A DNA stretch of 27,072 nucleotides from CAZUEG01 sp043798775 (GTDB taxonomy: Bacteria > Patescibacteriota > Minisyncoccia > Minisyncoccales > GWA2-46-15): contig JAZDOL010000033.1 in the NCBI GenBank assembly GCA_043798775.1, positions 1 to 27,072 of the forward strand. The letters run 5' to 3'. Made by a program: the position numbers and the translations under genes. The first letter of the stretch is position 1, and each line of letters starts with the position of its first letter. Of the stretch, positions 1 to 6,684 are shown piece by piece. The notes below the pieces were generated by a model. That model was not told the DNA's origin, ran no database searches, and saw only the letters and a program-made list of their open reading frames with translations.

Positions 1-25
1 ACTTACTTTGTTCGGTTATCGCTTC

Positions 26-61
26 GGTTTTGGTGTACATAGCTATGCATACGCCAAAACC
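26..61. repeat. 12-bp hairpin with palindromic loop
   Basis: Bases 26-37 pair with 50-61 (GGTTTTGG against CCAAAACC, continuing through one G-T pair). The 12-base loop contains the perfect palindrome CATAGCTATG. A T-rich but interrupted stretch follows, so it might be the terminator of a gene left of the window, but a clean T-run is missing. Its function is unknown. Confidence 0.5.
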
Positions 62-152
62 TTCTCATTTTCTAATTCTTGTTCAATTGTACCATTTTTA
101 GAGCAAAAATACCCGTCAACTTCGGGTGGGTGAGGAGTTACGGGTTCTCTTA

Positions 153-180
153 TTGACAAATTTGTCTATAGTGTTATAAT
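153..180 (+). promoter_or_regulatory. Sigma-70-type promoter of the ncRNA gene
   Basis: A consensus TTGACA lies at 153-158 and a consensus TATAAT at 175-180, separated by 16 bases. Transcription would begin near 187. No start codon with a sensible reading frame follows before the terminator at 325-356, which argues that the product is an RNA. This is the best match to consensus of any promoter seen in the window. Confidence 0.75.
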
Positions 181-186
181 ACGTCA

Positions 187-356
187 TCGTTATAGACCAT
201 AGAACTGGGGGTCGCGGAGTTTGTCTTAGTTCGGATAGTTTGGCCCAGGCGAAACTACTCCTCGGAAAAACTTTAATTTTTGCGGTCCCGTACCCAAACT
301 GACCCCCAGTTCTGCGGTTTACCTAAAAAACACCCTTATCGGTAAGAGTGTTTTTT
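187..356 (+). ncRNA. Candidate structured non-coding RNA, about 170 nt
   Basis: The transcript predicted from the promoter at 153-180 and the terminator at 325-356 is about 170 nt. It is closed by a long helix: 201-213 (AGAACTGGGGGTC) pairs perfectly with 301-313, and after a 4-base bulge (GCGG) 218-223 (AGTTTG) pairs with 295-300. Inside, 236-241 pairs with 252-257 (TAGTTT/AAACTA) and a weaker A5/T5 hairpin spans 266-281. The GGAA-loop core of SRP RNA and the conserved blocks of RNase P RNA and tmRNA were not seen. Size and overall rod shape are compatible with 6S RNA, but this is only a guess. It converges on the pilus ATPase gene. Confidence 0.65.
325..356. terminator. Bidirectional intrinsic terminator
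   Basis: A 14-base arm at 325-338 (AAAAAACACCCTTA) pairs with 343-356 (TAAGAGTGTTTTTT) around a TCGG loop, with one C-A mismatch. T-runs lie on both strands, so it can end the RNA transcript from the left and the pilus ATPase transcript from the right. Confidence 0.85.
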
Positions 357-377
357 AGTTTAGAACTGTCGGGTAGC

Positions 378-1682
378 TTACGGCTCGGCTACCTTTTCCA
401 CCTCGGCGATAGTCGTTTCTCCTTTCAACACCTTAATGATCCCGTCTTGATACATCGTAATCATTCCGTTTTCAACAGCTTTTCTTCTTAAATCGGATAC
501 CGAGGGGCCAGAGAGAATAAATCTTTCCATATCTTCGTCTACTAAAAAGGCCTCGAAAATTCCAATACGACTCTTGTATCCCGTGAAGTTACACTCTTCA
601 CATCCTTTATTGTGGGCAATCGTCGTGTCCGGTAGTAAATAAGCGATTGTTTTTGGGACATTAGCCAATGCTTTTTCGATAACCACCAATTCGTCTGAAG
701 TGGGGGTTGCCATTATTCGGCAGTAAGGACAGACCCGTCTGATAAGCCGTTGAGCGATTGCCATATTAATCGCCGGAGCGATATCGGCCAGTTTTTCTCC
801 AAGCGCCTGGAAACGAACGATCGTCCCAGCGGCGTCGTTTGTGTGGAGGGTAGTTAAAACAAGGTGGCCGGTCAAAGCCGCTTGTAAGCTATTGGTGGCG
901 GTAGCGAGATCGCGGACCTCGCCGACAAGAATTACATCAGGGTCTTGTCGTAATATCGCCCTTAGTCCGTTAGAGAAATCGTAACCCCTTTCGGGGGCAA
1001 CCTGCGTTTGAGAAATCCCGTCTAAGTGGTATTCGATTGGATCTTCAAGGGTGATAATTTTTACCTCCGGTTGACTTATTTTTTTTAAAATTGCGTATAG
1101 GGTTGTGGTTTTTCCGGAGCCGGTCGGGCCGGTAACGATAATCATTCCATTGGGACGGGAAATTTCTTTTTCAACGATTTTTAATAAATCATCGCGCATT
1201 CCCAATTCTTCAATCCCGATTAAACTTTTAGGATTCAAGATTCTTAAAACAATCGACTCCCCGTATTCCGCCGGAATCGAAGACGTTCTAACTTCTACCG
1301 GAGTGTTTCCCTTTATCAGAATGGAAAATCTTCCGTCTTGCGGACGGTTATTAATATTCAACTTTAATCCCGCCAACAGCTTTACCCTTGATAATAGGGC
1401 TTTATATGTTCTTGAATCGATTTCCCCAACATCCTGCAGTGTGCCATCAAGACGCAGGCGAATTTTAGCATTTGTTTTTTGCGGTTCAACATGAATATCA
1501 GAGGCGTCTAAAATAACCGCCCCGCCCATAATTATTTCGGTAGCTTCGGAGGTGTTGATTTTTATTGCGTCCGATATCGTTTTTTTATAATTAGGAACGC
1601 TTTTTATCGACTCCGTAACTATTTTTACAGTATTGGGCGAAAGAATTATTTCCCCGGCGATTTTTTGCGATGTATTATCCAT
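378..1682 (-). CDS. Type IV pilus / type II secretion ATPase (PilB/GspE family), short form
   Basis: This is a hexameric secretion ATPase that would power pilus assembly or secretion from the cytoplasmic side. With the ATG at 1682 the product has 434 residues: the region beginning ASDIHVEP is the second N-terminal domain, followed by Walker A (GPTGSGKTT, about 185-193), the Asp box (LEDPIEY), Walker B (ILVGEVRD, about 251-258), the His box (TGHLVLTTLHTNDA) and a four-cysteine zinc site (CPYC and CEEC, about 318-321 and 361-364). Family members are usually about 560 residues; the missing part is the N-terminal GspE_N/MshEN domain. A TTG at 1694 would add four residues; neither start has a clear ribosome site. 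No other pilus gene is nearby, so PilB and GspE cannot be told apart. Confidence 0.9.
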   Translation of the reverse strand: MDNTSQKIAGEIILSPNTVKIVTESIKSVPNYKKTISDAIKINTSEATEIIMGGAVILDASDIHVEPQKTNAKIRLRLDGTLQDVGEIDSRTYKALLSRVKLLAGLKLNINNRPQDGRFSILIKGNTPVEVRTSSIPAEYGESIVLRILNPKSLIGIEELGMRDDLLKIVEKEISRPNGMIIVTGPTGSGKTTTLYAILKKISQPEVKIITLEDPIEYHLDGISQTQVAPERGYDFSNGLRAILRQDPDVILVGEVRDLATATNSLQAALTGHLVLTTLHTNDAAGTIVRFQALGEKLADIAPAINMAIAQRLIRRVCPYCRIMATPTSDELVVIEKALANVPKTIAYLLPDTTIAHNKGCEECNFTGYKSRIGIFEAFLVDEDMERFILSGPSVSDLRRKAVENGMITMYQDGIIKVLKGETTIAEVEKVAEP

Positions 1683-1708
1683 AGTATAAAACAAGTTTAA
1701 TTTAAGCT

Positions 1709-1717
1709 ATCTTAACA
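1709..1717 (-). promoter_or_regulatory. Possible extended -10 for the pilus ATPase gene
   Basis: On the minus strand TGTTAAGAT (TG-n-TAAGAT) lies about 27 bases upstream of the ATG at 1682. No good -35 is present at the right distance, so this is a weak call. Confidence 0.3.
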
Positions 1718-1804
1718 TTTCGTGAGCGGTAAATGAATATCTGTAAATTATGCAAATGCTTCTATGGTTTTCGATAGTCAGTCCTTACTTACGAAAGAAC
1801 GCTG

Positions 1805-1813
1805 TGGTAGAAT
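1805..1813 (+). promoter_or_regulatory. Extended -10 upstream of the exonuclease gene
   Basis: TG-G-TAGAAT forms an extended -10 with no convincing -35. Transcription would start at about 1820, exactly where an in-frame ATG lies, so a leaderless message from 1820 is possible besides the start at 1859 chosen here. The promoter would serve the exonuclease and possibly the signalling genes behind it. Confidence 0.45.
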
Positions 1814-1858
1814 CAAACAATGGTTAGTAATGAAAGACACAATGGCGGAGAAGAGGTA

Positions 1859-2779
1859 ATGGTGATTATCGACAGCAATGCGTTAATTCATCGGGCCTAT
1901 CACGCTCTTCCACCGCTAAAAACAAAACAGGGAAATTTAGTAAATGCCGTTTACGGGTTTATTTTGATTTTGTTTAAAACGATTAATGATTTCCATCCCG
2001 AATATATGGCGGCAACTTTTGATTTTCCGGCGCCAACGTTTCGTCATATCAAATCAGCCACCTATAAAGCAAAACGGGTGAAAACACCTATCGACCTAAT
2101 AGAACAAATACCGCTTATCAAAGAAGTGCTAACCGCTTTTCATATTCCGATCTATGAACAGAAAGGATACGAAGCAGACGACTTGATAGGAACAATTGCC
2201 ACTTATGGGAAAAAACAACTTAGCGCGAAAGGAAAGATTTTTCTTGTTTCCGGGGACTATGACTTACTGCAATTAGTTAACGAGAAGGTAAGTGCCTACA
2301 TTCTTAGTCGGGGAGTGAAAAACGCGAACCTTTTCGATAAAGACGCCGTCGTAAAAAAATACTCGGGATTAACGCCAGAACAGTTAATTGACTATAAGGC
2401 GCTTCGTGGCGACCAGTCGGATAATATTTCCGGAGTAAAAGGAGTAGGCGAAAAAACGGCAATTGATATTATTCGTAAATATAATACCTTGGATAATGTT
2501 TATCGGGCGATTGAGAGTAATGACAATACGAAAATTCAAATAAGGGAATCGGTAATCAAATTGCTTTTAGCCCAAAAGGAGCAGGCATTATCAAGCAGGT
2601 ATCTTTCAGAAATTGAGTGTAATGTTCCGATTAGTTTTGAAATTAACGATTTGAAGTGGCGGGGATATAATCAAGAAGAGGTAGAAGCGTTATTAACTAG
2701 ACTTGCTTTCCATAGTCTTATTAAGAAGTTAAATCTTGGCAATCAGAGTATTAAGTCAAAACAGCCAAAATTAATCTGA
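1859..2779 (+). CDS. 5'-3' exonuclease (PolA N-terminal / FEN type)
   Basis: This stand-alone nuclease corresponds to the N-terminal domain of DNA polymerase I, which removes RNA primers and 5' flaps. In the 306-residue form the metal-binding acids are visible: D5 (VIIDSNALIHRAYHA), FDFP near 54-57, YEADDL at 104-109, SGDYD at 131-135 and RGDQSDN at 183-189, followed by the helix-3-turn-helix GVKGVGEKTA. The polymerase domain is absent, as is common in CPR genomes. The start at 1859 has a strong ribosome site (GGAG at 1847-1850, AGAGG at 1852-1856) and places the conserved strand at the N-terminus; an ATG at 1820 would add 13 residues. Only 10 bases separate it from the next gene, suggesting co-transcription. 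Confidence 0.9.
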   Translation: MVIIDSNALIHRAYHALPPLKTKQGNLVNAVYGFILILFKTINDFHPEYMAATFDFPAPTFRHIKSATYKAKRVKTPIDLIEQIPLIKEVLTAFHIPIYEQKGYEADDLIGTIATYGKKQLSAKGKIFLVSGDYDLLQLVNEKVSAYILSRGVKNANLFDKDAVVKKYSGLTPEQLIDYKALRGDQSDNISGVKGVGEKTAIDIIRKYNTLDNVYRAIESNDNTKIQIRESVIKLLLAQKEQALSSRYLSEIECNVPISFEINDLKWRGYNQEEVEALLTRLAFHSLIKKLNLGNQSIKSKQPKLI

Positions 2780-2789
2780 TATCTATTTT

Positions 2790-4121
2790 ATGCGCGTTCT
2801 TGTCGCTTATTATTCACATACTGGTTACACCGAAAAGTTGGCCTTTAGTATTAAAAAAGAATTCGAGCTTCAGGGTCATCGGGTAGACATGGAACGAATC
2901 TTAGCGTTAAAAGAGCGAAGCGTTTGGGGCTGGTTTGTTTGGCGAATATTCGCTGGCGATGCGGAAATTATTTCTCCGAGAATAATAGACGCCGAATCCT
3001 ACGACTTAATTTGCGTTGGCAGTCCAAACTGGACAAGAATAGCGCTCCCCGTGAGCCGTTATTTAAAAACGATTAAGAAATTAGCCTATAAAAAAGTTGG
3101 CTTGTTTTCAACAACCGCGTTGCCCCCGGCTATTGAGTGGTATATTTTTTCGGCATATTCTTTGGAAAGCACATTCTCTCGAATCGTTGAAGAGAAAAAA
3201 GGCCGGCCAATAGCGACCCTTTTATTATCGAGTATCTTTGCGTCAAAAGGGGTGGATTCCTTGTATGGAAAGCAATTAATCAGTGATTTTTGTAGGCAAA
3301 TGGTCTCTCCGCTTATTTCTTACAAAAATTACATTCTGTTACAAAAAAACCTTAAAGAAACGCGTTTCCTGGTAACGGTCTTTATAACGGGGTTGCCCGT
3401 TGTCGTTTTTACGCTCGTCGGTTTACTGATTCGCCATAACTCAGTAATATTTGATTGGCGATTTTGGACAGTGATAGTTAGTTACGCGGCCTTGTGTTGC
3501 TCCTTAATGAGAGCGATTCAGACGAAAAAGCGTCTTAATTTATCACGCTATGTCGTAACGTCGACATGTGTTGTGTGGTGGACGATTATTATATCGCTGT
3601 TTCCAACGACGATTGGCGATATCGCCATATATGGATATTTGCTAATTGTTATTTTCTCCACGCTCTTTCAAGACAGTTCGCTGATTTTAACGCTGGGATT
3701 GACGATCGCCCTTAATGTCATTTTCGTTGTTGTCCTATTTTCCCCAGCCAACCTCTTTCTTTTTCGCGTAGATATAGCGTTTCTTTACCTTTGTCTTTTA
3801 ATATCCTCACTGATCTCGCAAAGAATGCGATATCAGTTAACGGCGTATAGCGATACTCAAGACGACGTTGAAACGGCGCGCGATTCTCTGGATATTCGTG
3901 TTAGAGCGCGAACCAAGGAGCTGACCGACCTAACAACGGAGTTAGATGAGAAAGTTAAAGAACGCACATCGGAATTAGAAGAAAAACTGGAGACATTGGA
4001 GAAGTTTAGCAAATTAACGGTTGGTCGGGAGTTAAAAATAATTGCCCTAAAGGAAGAGTTGGTTCAGTCGAAAAGCGAATTGGTCCAACTAAAGAGCGAA
4101 TTGGAAAACATTCGTAAATAA
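2790..4121 (+). CDS. Flavodoxin-like domain fused to six membrane helices and a C-terminal coiled coil
   Basis: The 443-residue product begins with a flavodoxin-like fold: strand MRVLVAYYS, phosphate loop SHTGYTEKLA (9-18) and YDLICVGSPNW (71-81), which would hold FMN. About six hydrophobic helices follow (near 193-213, 222-241, 254-273, 277-293, 296-318, 324-344), then a long charged coiled coil from about 355 to the end. The coil carries LTVGRELKIIALKEE (409-423), a motif repeated in the PAS protein at 4761-5396. There is no kinase, cyclase or effector domain. It is the first gene of the signalling cassette. A membrane-anchored redox sensor or scaffold is a plausible role, but this is inferred; FMN binding is not proven and the fusion is one I do not recognise from a named family. 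Confidence 0.8.
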   Translation: MRVLVAYYSHTGYTEKLAFSIKKEFELQGHRVDMERILALKERSVWGWFVWRIFAGDAEIISPRIIDAESYDLICVGSPNWTRIALPVSRYLKTIKKLAYKKVGLFSTTALPPAIEWYIFSAYSLESTFSRIVEEKKGRPIATLLLSSIFASKGVDSLYGKQLISDFCRQMVSPLISYKNYILLQKNLKETRFLVTVFITGLPVVVFTLVGLLIRHNSVIFDWRFWTVIVSYAALCCSLMRAIQTKKRLNLSRYVVTSTCVVWWTIIISLFPTTIGDIAIYGYLLIVIFSTLFQDSSLILTLGLTIALNVIFVVVLFSPANLFLFRVDIAFLYLCLLISSLISQRMRYQLTAYSDTQDDVETARDSLDIRVRARTKELTDLTTELDEKVKERTSELEEKLETLEKFSKLTVGRELKIIALKEELVQSKSELVQLKSELENIRK

Positions 4122-4150
4122 GATAAACCATTAAGGTAATATTAGAAAAA

Positions 4151-4750
4151 ATGGATAAATCTATAAAGGAAAAGATAAATCGTTTGATTGCTATTCCTTG
4201 TAAGACCCGCGGCGACGAGATCTTAATCCTGAAAACCATCATCGGGGAAAAATATGGAAACGAGGGGGTAAGGCGAGTCGAGAAATATCTAAACGAGCTT
4301 GGCGTTGAGTTTTCTTTCGGCGGCTTAAATATGACTATATGGTATCCAGAGGGATTAAATGTTGCGGTGATTATCGCGATGCGCGAGATATTTAAGTTGT
4401 CAGATGAAGATATCTATCTAATTGGTAGAAAAATGCCAAAACTGTCGTTTATTATTCGAGTGTTCGTTAAATATTTTGTTTCAACGAAAAAAACATTTAT
4501 AAAAACGGCGGAGTATTGGAATCGTTATCTGGATTGCGGGAAAATGGAACCTTATGAGATAAATGAAGATAAGCGATACGCTATTTTTCGCGTTACCGGC
4601 TATCAATTTGATCCGGTAATGTGCCATTATCATCGCGGTTATTTAGCCGGAGCGGCGGAAAATGTTATCAAAAGCGATAAAATTGAAGTTATTGAGACGG
4701 CGTGTATTCATCGGGGGGACTCTTATCATGAATATCGTTTAACGTGGTAA
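4151..4750 (+). CDS. V4R-like putative sensor protein, paralogue 1
   Basis: This 199-residue protein is the first of three tandem relatives. Shared features are an N-terminal GxEGxRxVExxL helix, a WYPEGL block, a K(M/A)PK segment followed by a hydrophobic VKYF helix, then PVMCHYHRGY and a C-terminal signature ETACIHRGDSYHEYRLTW. The last block resembles the end of V4R (4-vinyl reductase/BchJ/XylR-N) ligand-binding domains (ET-C-x-x-GD-x-x-x-F), and the first half recalls haem-NO-binding-like folds. Two cysteines (in PVMC and ETAC) are kept in all copies and could bind metal or sense redox state. No output domain is present, so it would have to act through a partner. Exact family assignment is uncertain. 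Confidence 0.7.
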   Translation: MDKSIKEKINRLIAIPCKTRGDEILILKTIIGEKYGNEGVRRVEKYLNELGVEFSFGGLNMTIWYPEGLNVAVIIAMREIFKLSDEDIYLIGRKMPKLSFIIRVFVKYFVSTKKTFIKTAEYWNRYLDCGKMEPYEINEDKRYAIFRVTGYQFDPVMCHYHRGYLAGAAENVIKSDKIEVIETACIHRGDSYHEYRLTW

Positions 4751-4760
4751 TTAATAATAC

Positions 4761-5396
4761 ATGGCAGAGGAAATCGATTACAAATCGATAATTGCCAAGA
4801 AAGACGACGAGATAGACGGACTTAACGAGAGCGTCGCCGATTTAGAATTGTATCTAAAAGATTTAAGCGAATTCCTACCGATTCCTGTTTGCGTTATTTC
4901 TCCTATCGGGATAATCGTCGACGCTAATCGTTCATTTTTGTTAATGTCCGAATATCACCAAACCGACCTGATCGGTAAACCAATAGAAGACGTATTCGTA
5001 GAATTCGAACAGATTGCAAAATTACTTAAAACGCTAGAAGGCGAAAACCCGCAAATATTACAACGGGAGTTCTCATTTATTTCCAAAGAAAAAAAAGTAA
5101 CAGCCGTAAATCTTTCAATAGCTGTCAAAAGAGATCAAGAGAACGAGTTGATCGGCTTTACGATAGCCCTCGTCGATATTAGCGAACATAAGCGATTTCA
5201 GAAAGAACTAGAAAAGCAAGTAGAAGAGAAAACTAAAGAGTTACAGCAGAAAATCGAAGAATTGGAAAAAATAAACAGACTGACGCTTAAAAGAGAATTA
5301 AAAATGATTGAATTAAAAAAGCAAATCGAAGAGTTGAGGGCGACTCTGGTCGATCCGCAAGATAGAATCAATGACAATAGAATAAATCTAAATTAA
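4761..5396 (+). CDS. Stand-alone PAS-domain protein with flanking coiled coils
   Basis: The 211-residue soluble protein has a short coiled coil (about 1-33), one PAS domain (about 35-145, including PIPVCVISPIGIIVDAN and the closing DISEHKRFQ) and a long C-terminal coiled coil (about 145-193) ending in the LTLKRELKMIELKK motif shared with the flavodoxin protein. There is no histidine kinase, GGDEF or other output. Its PAS domain, with the preceding LELYLKDL helix and following QTDLIGK, matches the first PAS domain of the kinase at 6685-8331 closely, so it looks like a detached paralogue. It may pair with that kinase through PAS or coiled-coil contacts; this is inference. Confidence 0.8.
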   Translation: MAEEIDYKSIIAKKDDEIDGLNESVADLELYLKDLSEFLPIPVCVISPIGIIVDANRSFLLMSEYHQTDLIGKPIEDVFVEFEQIAKLLKTLEGENPQILQREFSFISKEKKVTAVNLSIAVKRDQENELIGFTIALVDISEHKRFQKELEKQVEEKTKELQQKIEELEKINRLTLKRELKMIELKKQIEELRATLVDPQDRINDNRINLN

Positions 5397-5413
5397 CGGG
5401 CGCATGAAAATAT

Positions 5414-6022
5414 ATGGAAAAAGAATCATTAATACTTAGCGCGTTAAATAGCGGCCTAATGGATATTTCCGGGAACGTGAAAGGTGAGGTCTTTCACACC
5501 TATAAGCCATTTATTTGTTACCGAAAGGGAGAAGACGGGATTCGCCAAGTTGAGGAAAGAATGAAAGCGATTGGTTACCCAATGGTATTTAAGGACATAA
5601 AATCGACGAAATGGTATCCGGAAGCGTTAAGTGTCTTAACGATTATTGTCGCTTGCGAAATATTTAACTGGGACGAGGGTGATATTTTCGAAATGGGAAA
5701 GGCAGCGCCAAAGTATTCGGGAATTGTTAAGTTTATGATTCGTTATTTTTTATCGCCGAGAAAAACATTTGACGAAAGTCCAAAATATTGGCGGCGGCAT
5801 TTTGATTTTGGCAAGATTGAAAACGCCGTATTCGACGAAAAAAACAAAACAATCGTTATTCATATAATGGACTACAAATTTCATCCCTTAATTTGCGCTT
5901 TTCATAGAGGATATTTTTTTAGTTTTACCCAGTTAACGATAAAGAGCGATTGTCTTAAGGTAGAGGAGACAAAATGCGCCCATCGTGGCGACAAATATCA
6001 TGAGTTTACAATTAAATGGTAA
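5414..6022 (+). CDS. V4R-like putative sensor protein, paralogue 2
   Basis: The 202-residue product is the clearest member of the tandem family. It has GEDGIRQVEERM, KWYPEAL, KAAPKYSGIVKF, HPLICAFHRGY and the C-terminal ETKCAHRGDKYHEFTIKW. Conserved cysteines occur in HPLIC and ETKC. Relative to copy 1 it has a different N-terminus (MEKESLILSALNSG). It lies 17 bases after the PAS gene, in the same direction, within the presumed operon. Like its relatives it has neither membrane segments nor an output domain. Ligand binding is inferred only from resemblance to V4R domains. Confidence 0.7.
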   Translation: MEKESLILSALNSGLMDISGNVKGEVFHTYKPFICYRKGEDGIRQVEERMKAIGYPMVFKDIKSTKWYPEALSVLTIIVACEIFNWDEGDIFEMGKAAPKYSGIVKFMIRYFLSPRKTFDESPKYWRRHFDFGKIENAVFDEKNKTIVIHIMDYKFHPLICAFHRGYFFSFTQLTIKSDCLKVEETKCAHRGDKYHEFTIKW

Positions 6023-6063
6023 ATTGGGATTGTCCATAGATAATCGCAGATTATTTAAATCAT

Positions 6064-6654
6064 ATGCTTGATCCACAAGAGATAAGAAAAATTATGGATT
6101 TTGAGGGAACATGTCGGGGGTGGTCTTTAAAACGGACGAAGACTATATTGTTCGAGAGAAAGGAGCGGAGGGGCTTAGGCAATTGGAAGATCTCCTCCAT
6201 GCCCTAAAGTGTCCATTGGTTTATAGTGAAATAAAAACAATGGACTTCTATCCCTTAAGGTGGCGAATAATTTCACTGTTAGCGATAAAAGAACAATTTG
6301 ATTTCTCGGACGAAAAGATCAAAGAAATGGGGACAGCGGCGCCGAAGTTTTCCTTAATCACCAAGATATTTATTAAATATTTTTCAAATATTTCTTTAAC
6401 AATTAAACAAGTGCCCTCGATATGGAAACGTCATTATGGGGTAGGAGAACTAACCGCCACAATGGCAGATGAGAACGCGCGGATTGTTATTCTCCGACTG
6501 ATCGACCTGAATATTCATCCGGTATTTTGCGTATATCTATCGGGGTATTTTTCGACAATCGCTCAAATGGTCACTGGCTCCCAAGTTCTTTGCCGAGAAA
6601 CAAAATGTTTTTTTTTCCGGTAGCGATTTTCATGAGTACGAAATAACGTGGTAG
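6064..6654 (+). pseudogene. V4R-like paralogue 3, interrupted by two compensating frameshifts
   Basis: Read as one gene from the ATG at 6064 to the TAG at 6652-6654, this is a third family member of about 196 residues, close to the 199 and 202 of its neighbours. The N-terminal part (MLDPQEIRKIMDFEGTCRG) is in frame 1. At the five-G run 6116-6120 the frame must change, as if one G were missing, to reach VVFKTDEDYIVREKG and the central body. At the nine-T run 6608-6616 it must change back, as if one T were extra; the restored end is HEYEITW, matching the HEF/HEY...W end of the other copies. As given, the longest open part is 6111-6623 (170 residues) ending ETKCFFFR. True decay, a slippage-controlled gene or homopolymer read errors are all possible. 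Confidence 0.75.
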
Positions 6655-6684
6655 TGCATTTATTTTGCAACCGATATAAATTGT

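Noticed and set aside
187..356. SRP RNA, tmRNA or RNase P RNA identity for the ncRNA
   Set aside because: The conserved core motifs of these RNAs were not found; only the existence of a structured RNA is claimed.
1105..1494. 129-codon open frame antisense to the pilus ATPase
   Set aside because: The opposite strand encodes Walker motifs; this frame has no recognisable domain.
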